From Roseivirga pacifica (GTDB taxonomy: Bacteria > Bacteroidota > Bacteroidia > Cytophagales > Cyclobacteriaceae), in contig NZ_FOIR01000001.1 in assembly GCF_900111145.1 (NCBI RefSeq), forward strand, positions 379,501 through 443,500: a DNA stretch of 64,000 bases. Direction: 5' to 3'. The translations under genes were made by a program, and so were the position numbers. Under the pieces are notes generated by a model, which ran no database searches, had not been told where the DNA came from, and saw only the letters and a program-made list of their open reading frames with translations. Positions 1 through 9,261 of the stretch are shown here, piece by piece. Each line of letters begins with the position of its first letter. Position 1 is the stretch's first letter.

Positions 1-1
1 C

Positions 2-445
2 ACAGTGCTAGAAACCTTTCAAGGGCTGCATGTGATCATTCCCAACCGACTGATTTTTGAGAATGCACTGACCAACTTCACCAAAACCCATCGCAGAAGG
101 GTTGACCTGTATGTGGGCGTTTCTTATGCCGAGGATCTGGAGCAAGTAAAAGAGGTAACCGAAAAGGCCGTTTTACAGAATGAATACCTTACCCCTGAAA
201 AAGATGTAAAGTTGGTGTATGAAGGTTTTGGCGATTCTTCCATCAATTACCGGGTAATGTTTTGGGTAAACTACTCGCCTAGCAAGCCCAATTATTTAGA
301 AGCACAAAGCGATGCCATTATGGCCATAAATAAAGCCTACAAAGAAGCAGGTATTACCATTCCATTCCCTATCCGCACTTTGGATTTTGGCATTAAAGGA
401 GGAGAGCAACTACGCCAGCACCTTGGCACCAATGAAGACCAGTAA
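2..445 (+). CDS. MscS-family mechanosensitive channel, C-terminal fragment
   Basis: The reading frame is open at the window edge, so only the last 147 residues are present. The IIPN motif near residue 12 is the signature following the beta domain of MscS channels, and the rest (acidic/basic alpha-beta region with FWVNY and a C-terminal IPFPIRTLDF segment) fits the cytoplasmic vestibule. The pore helices lie upstream of the window. MscS channels open under membrane tension and release solutes on osmotic downshock; that role is inferred from the family. A GTG at 5 could be mistaken for a start, but an in-frame ACA codon precedes it and the IPN motif is never N-terminal in this family. Confidence 0.85.
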   Translation, partial: TVLETFQGLHVIIPNRLIFENALTNFTKTHRRRVDLYVGVSYAEDLEQVKEVTEKAVLQNEYLTPEKDVKLVYEGFGDSSINYRVMFWVNYSPSKPNYLEAQSDAIMAINKAYKEAGITIPFPIRTLDFGIKGGEQLRQHLGTNEDQ

Positions 446-502
446 ATCCAAGTCTGGCACAGGCTTTGGATTTAAATAGGCAAACATTAAAACATTAATA
501 CC

Positions 503-865
503 ATGAAAAAATTAACCATATACTTAACAGCTTTATTATTAACAGTATTTGCCATCAGTTGCAGCCAATCTTCCAAAAGTAATTGGGAGAAAGAAAAGGC
601 TGAATTAAGCGCTAGCATTGACAATACACTAGATGATATTGACAATAAATTGAGCGAAATCAATAATGACCTAAAAGACGCCTCAGAAGACGTAAAAGAG
701 TCACTTACAGAGACTAAAGAGGATCTTTTAGACCAAAAATCGGCTTTAGAGGAGGCTAAAGATGATGTAGCAAACGCTACTGAAGAAACTTGGGAAGACA
801 CCAAGAACTGGGCTGAAAAGACCTATAATTCAGTAGAAGAGTTTTTTAGAGACTTGAACATATAA
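503..865 (+). CDS. Small coiled-coil lipoprotein
   Basis: This 120-residue protein has a type II signal peptide with lipobox FAISC, lipidated Cys at residue 20. The rest is very acidic and helical, with regular Asn/Leu/Ile spacing (residues 28-95) that suggests a coiled coil. No enzymatic motif is visible. It sits 57 bp after the MscS gene and is followed by a strong terminator at 888-918, so it is either the last gene of that unit or a single gene. Function is unknown; an envelope-associated structural or stress role is only a guess. Confidence 0.75.
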   Translation: MKKLTIYLTALLLTVFAISCSQSSKSNWEKEKAELSASIDNTLDDIDNKLSEINNDLKDASEDVKESLTETKEDLLDQKSALEEAKDDVANATEETWEDTKNWAEKTYNSVEEFFRDLNI

Positions 866-887
866 TCCCCCGAACCAACATAAATCG

Positions 888-918
888 AAAGCGGTATGAA
901 ATTCATACCGCTTTTTTT
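888..918 (+). terminator. Rho-independent terminator after the small lipoprotein
   Basis: Thirteen-base arms (888-900 and 902-914) form a perfect hairpin around ATT, followed directly by a T run on the plus strand. Confidence 0.9.
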
Positions 919-1082
919 ATGCACCAATGCCTCTTAAACCTTTTGCAAAATGATAATTGGTCTTTCATTATTAGAAAGATTAACACAGAAAATCAATGAC
1001 TGTAAAACTCGAAAAATTTTTCCCCTCCACTATTTTTTGCCAAAAGCAAACAGTAGTATACCTGGTTATTAACCAAAAGAAG

Positions 1083-1225
1083 AGGTTGTCTCAAAAGCTA
1101 AACGTCATTCCCAACACCGATCGGGAATCTCATTAAATCAGGCTAATATCTAGAGGAGATTCCCAGTTAAGCCTGCCTGCCACAAGCAGGCTGAGAATGA
1201 CGAAACTAGTTGGCTTTGACAACCT
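1083..1225. repeat. Intergenic palindromic element with ~28-nt inverted ends
   Basis: The 475-bp gap between the small lipoprotein and the sugar symporter holds no convincing gene. It contains a 143-bp element whose ends are imperfect inverted repeats: AGGTTGTC...CGTCATTC at 1083-1110 and GAATGACG...GACAACCT at 1195-1225. Inside are a second perfect pair (GGGAATCTC 1123-1131 / GAGATTCCC 1156-1164) and a third (AGCCTGC / GCAGGCT near 1169-1192). The RNA or single strand would fold into one long branched hairpin. It has no ORF and looks like a MITE-like dispersed repeat. Confidence 0.6.
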
Positions 1226-1341
1226 ATTTAATGGTACATGTACCGTCATAATCACCCCGATGGACTTAACGCGCTTCCTTAAAAAACCTCAGCAGATTCC
1301 ACCAAGGTTTCGAGGCGATGTATGACTGTACACTCTCAATA

Positions 1342-2805
1342 TTATGCGGTCATTTCTTCCAGCTCTTTACCCTTGGTTTCATACACATATTTCGCCACAA
1401 AGAAGATGGAAATGATGGCTCCAATGGTGTATAAGCTATAAGCGAATGCAAGCCCGGCCGAGCCTAGCAATACAGGGAAGGTAAGTGTTACTAGGAAGTT
1501 TGCTCCCCATTGCGCCAAACCAGCTACTGCCAGTCCTACACCACGAATTTGGTTAGGGAACATTTCGCCCAACATTACCCACATTACTGGCCCCCAAGAT
1601 GCATTAAAGAATACTACGTAAGCATTGGCGGCAATAAGTGCGAGCATACCCATAGCATCGCTTAGCTGCAACGATTCCTCTCCAGTTACAGGGTCCGCCA
1701 CCAACGATCCGCTGGTAAAGGCAATTACCACCAAAGCCAGCGTAACACTCATACCTATAGAGCCTATAAGTAATAATGGCTTTCGCCCAATTTTATCAAC
1801 AAGTAGCAAGGCAATAACTACCGCCACAATACTCAATGCCCCGGAAAGTACATTGATTAGAAGAGCATCGCTTTCGCCAAAGCCTACGGCCTGCCATAGC
1901 ACAGCACCATAGTAGAACACAACGTTTATACCTACAAACTGCTGAAAAACGGCCAAGCCAATGCCCACCCAAACAATTGGTTTTACCTTGCCTTTTACTT
2001 TATCGTACAAATCTTTAAAAGAAGGTTTGTGACCATCCTTAGCTAGCGAAGCATCAATATCTGCCACTTTGCGCTTACCAACCACTGCACCATATAACTT
2101 GCTCAATACCTGCTCGGCTTTACTTTGCTTTTGCTTAGCCACTAAGTAGCGCGGACTTTCTGGTATAAAGAAAAGACTGATTAAGAATACAGCGGCCGGA
2201 ACAAGCTCCATCCAGAACATCCATCTCCATGTTTCATAATCCCACCACAGTACGTTTTTCGATGAGCCCGAAAAGATCACTAATTCATAGTTGCTCAAGA
2301 ATGAAAAGAAGAGCCCTAAAACAATTGCAATCTGCTGAATAGTGGCTAGTGCACCGCGGTATTTGGCCGGGGCAATTTCACTAATATAAGCCGGTGCCAT
2401 TACCGAAGCAGCACCTACAGCTAGTCCACCAAGAATTCTATACACAATAAATTCGCCTGATGAGGTAGCTATGCCGGATCCAAAAGCGGAAACAATAAAG
2501 AAAAGCGCAGATACGATAAGCATTGATCTACGCCCATATAAATCGGAAAGTCTTCCAGCAAAAAATGCACCTGCGGCACATCCTAATAGCATGGAGGCAA
2601 CATTAAAACCGCTGCCAATATCTTCGGCATTAAATGCCACTTGAAGGCCATCAACCGTTCCGTTGATCACACCACTGTCAAATCCAAATAGGAAGCCACC
2701 AAGCGTAGCCACCAGCGATATCCCTACGACATAGAGGTTATTTACTTTTTCTTCAGTCTTCAAAATAGTTAAGGTTTGGTCTAAAAAATCTACCCAGTTT
2801 AACAC
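1342..2805 (-). CDS. xylE: Sugar:proton symporter, XylE-like (MFS sugar porter)
   Basis: A twelve-helix MFS sugar porter of 487 residues. Visible signatures are GFLFGFDSGVINGT near residues 37-50, the LSDLYGRR loop near 86-93, PESPRYL at 215-221, the GRKPLL loop after helix 8, and ETKGKELEE near the C-terminus. It is expected to import D-xylose with protons across the inner membrane, feeding the isomerase and kinase encoded just upstream; substrate is inferred from that context. The start is uncertain: a GTG at 2805 lies inside the terminator of xylA, while a TTG at 2763 would give the short N-terminus (KTEEKVNNLYVVG) usual in the family. The terminator between xylA and this gene suggests reduced or separate transcription. 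Confidence 0.88.
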   Translation of the reverse strand: MLNWVDFLDQTLTILKTEEKVNNLYVVGISLVATLGGFLFGFDSGVINGTVDGLQVAFNAEDIGSGFNVASMLLGCAAGAFFAGRLSDLYGRRSMLIVSALFFIVSAFGSGIATSSGEFIVYRILGGLAVGAASVMAPAYISEIAPAKYRGALATIQQIAIVLGLFFSFLSNYELVIFSGSSKNVLWWDYETWRWMFWMELVPAAVFLISLFFIPESPRYLVAKQKQSKAEQVLSKLYGAVVGKRKVADIDASLAKDGHKPSFKDLYDKVKGKVKPIVWVGIGLAVFQQFVGINVVFYYGAVLWQAVGFGESDALLINVLSGALSIVAVVIALLLVDKIGRKPLLLIGSIGMSVTLALVVIAFTSGSLVADPVTGEESLQLSDAMGMLALIAANAYVVFFNASWGPVMWVMLGEMFPNQIRGVGLAVAGLAQWGANFLVTLTFPVLLGSAGLAFAYSLYTIGAIISIFFVAKYVYETKGKELEEMTA

Positions 2806-2836
2806 AAAAAAGGCAGATAGCTAAATATCCGCCTTT
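2804..2836 (-). terminator. Terminator/attenuator between xylA and the symporter
   Basis: On the minus strand, AAAGGCGGATA and TATCTGCCTTT pair (one G-U) around a 6-nt loop and are followed by a T run. It directly follows xylA and precedes the symporter gene, so it probably lowers symporter expression relative to xylBA. Confidence 0.75.
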
Positions 2837-2847
2837 AAACTGAATAA

Positions 2848-4173
2848 TTAAATGTGTTGGTTGATGATATTCTCAAAGAGTTCTTGCTTACCGCTTTTGG
2901 CAGCAATATTCTGATTAACCTCTGCATGCTTCATCAGGTCTTCCAAAGTAAGCTTTCCGTCTTCAAAATCTTTTCCGCTACCTGCATCGAAAGACGCATA
3001 GCGATCTGCTCTCATCTTCTTATATGGCGAGTTTTGAAGAATGCTATCGGCTGCCACCAAGGCACGCGCAAAAGTATCCATACCACCAATATGTGCATGA
3101 AAGATATCTTCCAAGTCAGTAGAATTTCTTCTAATCTTAGCATCGAAGTTTACACCTCCACCTTGAAAACCACCAGCTTCAAGAATTACCAACATGGCTT
3201 GCGTTAGTTCATAAACATCTACTGGGAACTGGTCTGTATCCCAACCATTTTGGTAGTCGCCACGATTGGCGTCAATACTACCCAAAAGGCCGTTGTCGGC
3301 AGCTACTTGTAGCTCGTGTTCAAAAGTATGTTGTGCTAATGTTGCATGGTTCACTTCAATGTTCAACTTAAAGTCGTTCATTAAGTCGTACTTCTGTAAA
3401 AAGCCCAATACGGTTGCCGAATCGAAATCGTATTGATGCTTAGATGGCTCGGCAGGTTTTGGTTCAATAAAGAATGTGCCCTTAAAGCCTTGAGCACGGG
3501 CATAGTCTTTCGCCATATGAAGAAAACGTGCCATATGTTCTTGTTCACGCTTCATGTCGGTATTTAGCAAGGACATATAGCCTTCGCGACCACCCCAGAA
3601 AACGTAGTTTTCACCACCTAGCTTAATGGTTGCATCCAAAGCATTTTTTACCTGGGCACCAGCATAGGCCACCACATCAAAGTCTGGATTAGTAGCAGCA
3701 CCATTCATATAGCGCGGGTTGCTAAAACAGTTGGCTGTACCCCAAAGCAACTTTACACCCGATGCCTTCTGCTTCTCTAGGGCGTAATCGGTAATCATTT
3801 CCAATCGCTTGGTAGACTCCGCATAATTTGCGCCTTCGTCTATTAGGTCCACATCGTGAAAGCAGTAGTACGGAGCACCAATTTTAGTAATAAACTCAAA
3901 TGCAGCATCCATTTTATCCTTAGCCTGTTGTTCCACATTCGGGTTTTCCATCCACGGGAATTGCTGGGTTGCAGCACCAAACGGATCGCCACCCATACCA
4001 TTGAAAGTATGCCAGTAAGCAATGGCAAAGCGGAAGTGCTCCTTCATGGTTTTACCCGCCACTACTTTATTTTCATCGTAGTATTTAAAGGCCAAAGGGT
4101 TGTCAGAACCTTTTCCTTCAAAGCCAATTTTGCCTATTCCTTTAAAATATTCTTTATCACCTATAAGCGTCAT
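2848..4173 (-). CDS. xylA: Xylose isomerase
   Basis: Cytoplasmic xylose isomerase of 441 residues, the usual length of the long (class II) enzymes. It converts D-xylose to D-xylulose. Family marks include [14 protein letters not shown] near 25-38, FHDVDL with the catalytic His106 and Asp109, IEPKP with metal-binding Glu237 and Lys239, [15 protein letters not shown] near 274-288, and DANRGD near 301. It starts 11 bp after the stop of xylB, so the two are co-transcribed. Expression is likely controlled from the intergenic palindrome at 5703-5720. Confidence 0.97.
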   Translation of the reverse strand: MTLIGDKEYFKGIGKIGFEGKGSDNPLAFKYYDENKVVAGKTMKEHFRFAIAYWHTFNGMGGDPFGAATQQFPWMENPNVEQQAKDKMDAAFEFITKIGAPYYCFHDVDLIDEGANYAESTKRLEMITDYALEKQKASGVKLLWGTANCFSNPRYMNGAATNPDFDVVAYAGAQVKNALDATIKLGGENYVFWGGREGYMSLLNTDMKREQEHMARFLHMAKDYARAQGFKGTFFIEPKPAEPSKHQYDFDSATVLGFLQKYDLMNDFKLNIEVNHATLAQHTFEHELQVAADNGLLGSIDANRGDYQNGWDTDQFPVDVYELTQAMLVILEAGGFQGGGVNFDAKIRRNSTDLEDIFHAHIGGMDTFARALVAADSILQNSPYKKMRADRYASFDAGSGKDFEDGKLTLEDLMKHAEVNQNIAAKSGKQELFENIINQHI

Positions 4174-4184
4174 GAGTGTATTTT

Positions 4185-5669
4185 TTAATCAGTTATATAA
4201 TCGGTTAAGTCGTTTTTCCATAATTCGTATGCCTCTTGAAATGGTGCCTTGTCGGCCAAAGGCTCACTGATAAAGCTGATCTCATCGGTAGCGGTAGCTT
4301 CATCAAAAGTTTTAAAATCGCCAAAGGCATAAGCCGCTGCCCTTGCTGCTCCTACCGAGCCCGTGGTTTCTACAATTTTAATCGGGGCTCCTGTTAAAGT
4401 AGAAATGGTATCCGAAAAAAGCTCAGCCTGAAAAAGATTGTCGTTGCCAGCCCGTATCAATGAAAGATCAACACCATCCTTGGCAAGTATATCAATACCA
4501 TAAACAAAGGCAAACGCAATTCCTTCCAATGCACCTCTTAACAAGTGTTCCAAGCCGTGGGTATTGAAATTGAGGTTAAGAATACGCGAACCACGGCTTT
4601 GGTTGTAGAGCATGCGTTCGGCACCATTGCCAAATGGCAGCACTCTAAGCCCTTTTGAGCCAACCGGCACTTTGCTTGCCATGGCATTCAACTCTCCATA
4701 TGAAAAGCTTTTAGCCATTTGGTTTCGTATCCAACTGTACTGAATACCCGTACCATTTATACAAAGCATTTTGCCAATACGTGTTTGCTCCTTGGTGTGA
4801 TTTACATGGGCAAAGCAGTTAATGCGTTCCCCTTCTTTAGTAGAAGCTTGGTCGGAAATAGCATAAACTACCCCCGATGTCCCCCCTGTAGCCGCAATTT
4901 CGCCCGGCTCTAGCACATTAAGCGCAATGGCATTATTTGGCTGGTCACCCGCGCGGTACATTACTGGAATTCCCTCTGGCAAACCAGTTGCTGCAGCGGC
5001 TTGTGCATTTACTTTGCCCTGGTTAGAAAATGTTGGCAAAACTTCCGGAATCAAACTGCTGTCAATACCAGCTTCCTCCAACAGCCAACTGGCCGGTTTA
5101 TCTGCTTTAAAGTCCCACATTATGCCTTCTGAAAGGCCAGAAATAGTGGTAGTACATTCGCCTGTTAATTTCAGGGCGATGTAATCGCCTGGCAGCATAA
5201 ACTTGTGCACCTTCTCATATATTTCGGGCTGATTCTCTTTTACCCACTTCAATTTTGAAAGCGTAAAGTTTCCAGGCGAATTGAGCATATGAGCTATGCT
5301 TTTTTCTTCGCCCACTTGCTTAAAAAGGTCATGGCCAATTTGCACTGCACGGCTATCGCACCAAATGATTGAAGGCCGCAGAACATCATACTGCTTGTCA
5401 ACCAATACTAAACCATGCATTTGGTAAGAAATACCTATTCCCTTGACCTCACTCGCCCGAACAGCCGATTTTTCTAGCAATTTACCAGTTGCCATGCATA
5501 CGTTTTCCCACCATAAATTCGGATCCTGTTCAGCCCATCCTGCCTCAGGAGAATCTATCTTCATTTCGCGATCGGGAAACTGTACCGTTTCTTTTACACG
5601 GCCATCATCGGCATTAATTAAGGCTGCTTTTATGGACGAACTTCCGATATCGTATCCTATCCAATACAT
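4185..5669 (-). CDS. xylB: Xylulokinase
   Basis: FGGY-family sugar kinase of 494 residues that phosphorylates D-xylulose to xylulose 5-phosphate, the entry into the pentose phosphate pathway. The N-terminal phosphate-binding loop is [13 protein letters not shown] (residues 5-17), QMHG at 83-86 is typical of xylulokinases, Asp242 in AGDQPNNA is the expected catalytic base, and GGTSGV (262-267) is the second phosphate loop. It is the first gene of the minus-strand unit xylB-xylA-symporter and is transcribed away from the GH43 gene. Xylulokinase is preferred over other FGGY kinases because of the adjacent xylA. Confidence 0.95.
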   Translation of the reverse strand: MYWIGYDIGSSSIKAALINADDGRVKETVQFPDREMKIDSPEAGWAEQDPNLWWENVCMATGKLLEKSAVRASEVKGIGISYQMHGLVLVDKQYDVLRPSIIWCDSRAVQIGHDLFKQVGEEKSIAHMLNSPGNFTLSKLKWVKENQPEIYEKVHKFMLPGDYIALKLTGECTTTISGLSEGIMWDFKADKPASWLLEEAGIDSSLIPEVLPTFSNQGKVNAQAAAATGLPEGIPVMYRAGDQPNNAIALNVLEPGEIAATGGTSGVVYAISDQASTKEGERINCFAHVNHTKEQTRIGKMLCINGTGIQYSWIRNQMAKSFSYGELNAMASKVPVGSKGLRVLPFGNGAERMLYNQSRGSRILNLNFNTHGLEHLLRGALEGIAFAFVYGIDILAKDGVDLSLIRAGNDNLFQAELFSDTISTLTGAPIKIVETTGSVGAARAAAYAFGDFKTFDEATATDEISFISEPLADKAPFQEAYELWKNDLTDYITD

Positions 5670-5702
5670 AGGTTTGATGGGTTAAAAAGTTTAATTAAAC
5701 GT

Positions 5703-5720
5703 AAAACAAACGTTTGTTTT
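5703..5720. promoter_or_regulatory. 18-bp perfect palindrome, probable operator of the xylose locus
   Basis: AAAACAAACGTTTGTTTT is a perfect palindrome with a central CG, as in LacI-family operators. It lies 34 bp upstream of the xylB start and 113 bp upstream of the GH43 start, the only intergenic space shared by both. A second palindrome, GTTTAATTAAAC (5689-5700), lies beside it and nearer xylB. Neither regulator gene is in the window. Confidence 0.6.
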
Positions 5721-5832
5721 CGATATTAATGAAAATAAATTAAAAGGTCTTAATTTATCTTTCAAACCGTTCAAACATTAGTGATGTAGGTTTTTAGCTA
5801 GACTTAGATTTTATCGATAAACAGTACCACTC

Positions 5833-6918
5833 ATGCGCTCAACTCCAATTCGTTCATTTGGCACTTTACTCTTTGCTTTAGTACTGTGCTACGCTTGTTC
5901 AGATTCAAAACAAACAAAGAACCAGCCTTCAGCGCATCACTTAGAACCGCTGGTTACCGATTTGTACACTGCAGATCCCTCCGCCCATGTTTTTGAGGGA
6001 AATCTCTACATATACCCTTCTCACGACTTTGAATCGGGTATACCTGAGGACGACCTGGGCAGTCACTTCAACATGAAGGACTATCATGTTTATTCAATGG
6101 AATCGGTAGGCGAAGAGCTAAAAGACCATGGTGTTGCGCTGAGGGTGGACGATGTGCCTTGGGCAAAAAGGCAAATGTGGGCACCCGATGCTGCTAAAAA
6201 AGATAGTACATATTACCTGTACTTTCCTGCTAAAGACGAAAATGACATTTTCAGAATCGGGGTTGCTACCAGTAAATCACCATCGGGGCCATTTCACCCA
6301 GAAGCCAAGCCAATAGATGGAAGTTTTAGCATAGACCCAGCAGTGTTTAAAGATACCGATGGCAGTTATTATATGTACTTTGGGGGTATTTGGGGTGGCC
6401 AGCTACAGCGCTGGCAGTCGGGCGAATACATAGCTGAAGACACTTACCCTGCAGATAATGACCCGGCAATTAGCCCTAAAGTAGCTAAGTTGAGTAATGA
6501 CATGAAGCAATTCGCTGAATTGCCAAAAGACATTGTGATTCTGGCAAAAGATGGAAAACCGATTACCGCAGGAGCAAATGACAAACGCTTTTTTGAAGCT
6601 GCTTGGGTGCATCATTACAAAGGCAAATACTACTTCTCCTATTCTACTGGTGACACGCACAACATTGCCTACGCCATTGGTGACAACCCCTATGGCCCCT
6701 TCACATACGCTGGCGTGATTTTAAAGCCAGTATTGGGCTGGACAAACCATCATTCTATTGTGGAGTACAATGGTAAATGGTATTTATTCTTCCACGACAG
6801 CTCGCTTTCTGAAGGAAAAACACACCTTAGAAGCATTAAAATGGCAGAACTGAAGTACAACCCAGATGGCACCATTCAAACAATAGATGCCATGGTAGAG
6901 CCCAAAAATGAATTATGA
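5833..6918 (+). CDS. Glycoside hydrolase family 43 lipoprotein (xylosidase/arabinosidase type)
   Basis: A 361-residue five-bladed beta-propeller glycosidase. The signal peptide ends in lipobox LCYAC, lipidated Cys22, so it is anchored in an envelope membrane. The three GH43 acids can be placed: Asp48 in TADPSAH (general base), Asp168 in SIDPAVF (pKa modulator), and Glu255 in RFFEAAW (general acid). The expected role is release of xylose or arabinose from hemicellulose oligomers, matching the divergent xylBA genes. The exact subfamily cannot be told by eye. Its stop overlaps the stop region of the convergent MFS gene by 6 bp. Confidence 0.88.
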   Translation: MRSTPIRSFGTLLFALVLCYACSDSKQTKNQPSAHHLEPLVTDLYTADPSAHVFEGNLYIYPSHDFESGIPEDDLGSHFNMKDYHVYSMESVGEELKDHGVALRVDDVPWAKRQMWAPDAAKKDSTYYLYFPAKDENDIFRIGVATSKSPSGPFHPEAKPIDGSFSIDPAVFKDTDGSYYMYFGGIWGGQLQRWQSGEYIAEDTYPADNDPAISPKVAKLSNDMKQFAELPKDIVILAKDGKPITAGANDKRFFEAAWVHHYKGKYYFSYSTGDTHNIAYAIGDNPYGPFTYAGVILKPVLGWTNHHSIVEYNGKWYLFFHDSSLSEGKTHLRSIKMAELKYNPDGTIQTIDAMVEPKNEL

Positions 6919-8085
6919 GACTGCCACTGAGGCTTTTCGCTTGCTAGCCCTAACCCGCACAATTACCAAGGCTATAATAATGCCTCCACCAGCCATTGCA
7001 GCTCCTACTAAATCGGCCGAGGTAAAACCATAACCCATAGCAATAGGCAAACCTGCCAAGTAAGCGCCAGAAGCATTACCCATATTAAAGGCGCTCTGGT
7101 TTAGCGAAGAACCCAACATTTCGGAACCCTTGGCTGAGTTGATCATGGTCATTTGAATTGGTGAAGCAATACAGAAGGCCAACCCACCAATTAAGAAGGT
7201 CATTACCATTACAGCAATTTGGTTATGGGCTACCAAGGTATTCACAACCAAAGCCACCACCATAAGGCTCAAAAAGATAATCACGGCATTAATAGGGGAG
7301 TATTTGTCGGCTACCTTGGCGCCTACAATATTACCAATTACCATTCCGCCACCAGCCAAAACCATGGCATAACCAACAGCATTTTCTGGATAACCAGCTA
7401 CCTCTGTAATCAATGGTGCTATGTAGCTATACCAGGCAAAGAAGCCGCCCGTTCCAATAGTAGTCAATAGAATCACCAACCAAATTTCAGCACGTTTTAA
7501 AGCACCAAAGTCCTTTCGCATACCTTGCTTTGACGATTGAGGTAATTCGGGCATCCAATAGTAAATACCTACCATAGCCAAAATGCCAATCACACCCACA
7601 ATCATAAATGCAATGTTCCAGTGGAAGTGGTGACCGAAATAAGTACCCAATGGCACACCAATTAAGTTGGCCAGCGTAAGCCCAGAAAACATTACCGCAA
7701 TGGCCTGCGCAGCCTTGCCTTTATCAGCAAGCTTGCCGGCAACTACAGCGCCAATACCAAAAAAGGCACCATGTGGAAAGCCCGATAAAAAGCGTGCAAT
7801 CAAAAGGGTAGTATAACTATTCGCAAAAGCCGAAATGGTATTGAAAATTGTAAACCAAAGCATGAGCACAAGCAGTACCTTGTGAGCTGGCCACTTGCCA
7901 CCAATGCCCGTTAAGATTGGCGCGCCAACCACTACGCCCAGCGCATAGGCCGAAATAAAGTGCCCAGCCTTAGGAATGGAAATGTTAAGTGCTTCGGCCA
8001 CATCTGGGAGAATACCCATAATGACAAACTCTGTCATACCAATGCCAAAGCCGCCAATGGCCAATGCTATAAGTGCTTTTTTCAT
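6913..8085 (-). CDS. MFS transporter, drug/sugar efflux (AraJ-like) type
   Basis: A 390-residue inner-membrane MFS protein with about 12 helices. The opening GIGMTEFVIMGILPDVA (residues 15-31) is typical of the DHA1/AraJ-type efflux permeases, and GAPILTGIGGKWPAHKVLL is the expected cytoplasmic loop between helices 2 and 3. Substrate is not evident; AraJ-like proteins export sugars or small drugs. It converges on the GH43 gene with a 6-bp overlap and has its own upstream region (8086 onward), so it need not be part of the xylose regulon. Confidence 0.8.
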   Translation of the reverse strand: MKKALIALAIGGFGIGMTEFVIMGILPDVAEALNISIPKAGHFISAYALGVVVGAPILTGIGGKWPAHKVLLVLMLWFTIFNTISAFANSYTTLLIARFLSGFPHGAFFGIGAVVAGKLADKGKAAQAIAVMFSGLTLANLIGVPLGTYFGHHFHWNIAFMIVGVIGILAMVGIYYWMPELPQSSKQGMRKDFGALKRAEIWLVILLTTIGTGGFFAWYSYIAPLITEVAGYPENAVGYAMVLAGGGMVIGNIVGAKVADKYSPINAVIIFLSLMVVALVVNTLVAHNQIAVMVMTFLIGGLAFCIASPIQMTMINSAKGSEMLGSSLNQSAFNMGNASGAYLAGLPIAMGYGFTSADLVGAAMAGGGIIIALVIVRVRASKRKASVAVS

Positions 8086-8233
8086 ATTATCACGGTTGTA
8101 TTTACCCCATTTTGGGCAAATGAATGCATAAAAGCGCTTATCTCCATTTTAAGTTCCACTGCATTCGATTGAATATAGAAAGATTTTTTCAACCCAGTTT
8201 TCTCCACTAGTTGATCGACATCACACCAGAACC

Positions 8234-8245
8234 TGACCTAGGTCA
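8234..8245. promoter_or_regulatory. Perfect 12-bp dyad TGACCTAGGTCA, possible Crp/Fnr-type site
   Basis: TGA-N6-TCA with fully symmetric spacer, 80 bp upstream of the universal-stress gene. Crp/Fnr-family regulators bind TGA-N6-TCA-like dyads, and usp genes are often controlled by them in other bacteria. A Crp/Fnr-type regulator is encoded at 21864-22502. The link is inference. Confidence 0.4.
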
Positions 8246-8310
8246 TATGAATTGGTCTTTGCGGTTTCTACCTTCATATCAATCGCACAGCACTTGTGTA
8301 CAAACCATAA

Positions 8311-8320
8311 AAAAGGAGGT
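8311..8320 (+). promoter_or_regulatory. Unusually strong Shine-Dalgarno site
   Basis: AAAAGGAGGT lies 4 nt before an ATG at 8325. A full AGGAGG is rare in Bacteroidetes and fixes the start of the universal-stress gene at 8325 rather than at the ATG-like codons upstream. Confidence 0.8.
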
Positions 8321-8324
8321 AGCC

Positions 8325-9149
8325 ATGAAAAAGATTTTAGTCCCCATAGATTTTTCGAACTGTTCTAGAAACGCATTGAAAAACGCCATTAAAATTGCAG
8401 AAAAGCTGAATATGGAGCTTATGCTCTACCACTCTGTAGTGGTACCGGTGGCCTTTGCCGATGGCGCTCCAATAACTGCCGTGGACATGGGCTTTGAAGA
8501 AATGGAAGCACATGCCGAAAGCAGTATGCAAAAATTGGCAGCGGAGTTTCCCGACCTAAAAAGGGTTAAGTACAGCAATATGCTGCAATACGGCTCGCTT
8601 CAGGAGTCAATTAGTGAACTGGTAGAGAAGGAAGAGGTATCGTTAATTTTGATGGGCACACATGGAGCCAGCGGCTTTGAGGCTGCTCTGCTCGGCAGTA
8701 ATGCCTACCACGTAATGAAGCATGTAGATTGCCCGGTGATCGCGCTTCCAGAAAATTCAGACATTACTAAAATGAAGCACATTGCCTTTGCAGGCGATTA
8801 CCAAAGTGTACCCAACCATGATGTACTTCAGTTTGTAATGGACTTTGCGCGTGCTTTTTATGCACAGATTCATATCATTCATATAGATAAAGGCGATGTA
8901 GTGGTGAAAGACCAGATAGACATTGCCCGTAGTATGGAGCGATACCTCAAAAACACAGAGCATACTTTCCACTTTAGAAAGTTTGATGATGTGGAAGAAG
9001 GCCTCGTAGCCTTTGCCAAAGAACAAAACATTGAGCTTTTGGTAATGATTGCCAAACACCATGGTTTCTTTGATAGGCTGCGACATGGTAGCCACACCAA
9101 ACAGATGCTAATGGATATACCAATGCCATTGATGGTATTGCATGAGTAG
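8325..9149 (+). CDS. Universal stress protein, two UspA domains
   Basis: A 274-residue cytoplasmic protein made of two tandem Usp folds. Domain 1 begins MKKILVPIDFSNCSRNAL and ends with the nucleotide-binding stretch GTHGASGFEAALLGS...CPVIALP, matching G-x2-G-x9-G-S. Domain 2 (about 145-274) starts at HIAFAGDYQS and ends in PLMVLHE; its ATP motif is degenerate (AKHHGFFDRLRHGSHTKQ). The start at 8325 is chosen from the strong ribosome site and the family N-terminus; upstream in-frame codons to 8211 are not conserved-looking. It stands alone, with a terminator at 9158-9200 and a Crp/Fnr-like dyad upstream. A role in stress or low-oxygen survival is inferred. Confidence 0.9.
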   Translation: MKKILVPIDFSNCSRNALKNAIKIAEKLNMELMLYHSVVVPVAFADGAPITAVDMGFEEMEAHAESSMQKLAAEFPDLKRVKYSNMLQYGSLQESISELVEKEEVSLILMGTHGASGFEAALLGSNAYHVMKHVDCPVIALPENSDITKMKHIAFAGDYQSVPNHDVLQFVMDFARAFYAQIHIIHIDKGDVVVKDQIDIARSMERYLKNTEHTFHFRKFDDVEEGLVAFAKEQNIELLVMIAKHHGFFDRLRHGSHTKQMLMDIPMPLMVLHE

Positions 9150-9157
9150 TTACCCCT

Positions 9158-9200
9158 AGCGTTTTGCCTGTTAAAAAAACCACAGGCAAAACGCTCTTTT
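9158..9200 (+). terminator. Terminator of the universal stress gene
   Basis: Perfect 14-bp arms AGCGTTTTGCCTGT (9158-9171) and ACAGGCAAAACGCT (9182-9195), followed by CTTTT. Confidence 0.9.
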
Positions 9201-9261
9201 AAATTCACTTTACCTCTTGCTCATAATGCCTTAGATTAGCGCCAATCATTTCCCACGCATT

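Noticed and set aside
487-804. Minus-strand ORF of 105 codons opposite the small lipoprotein
   Set aside because: Ser-rich antisense shadow of a gene with a clear lipobox and terminator.
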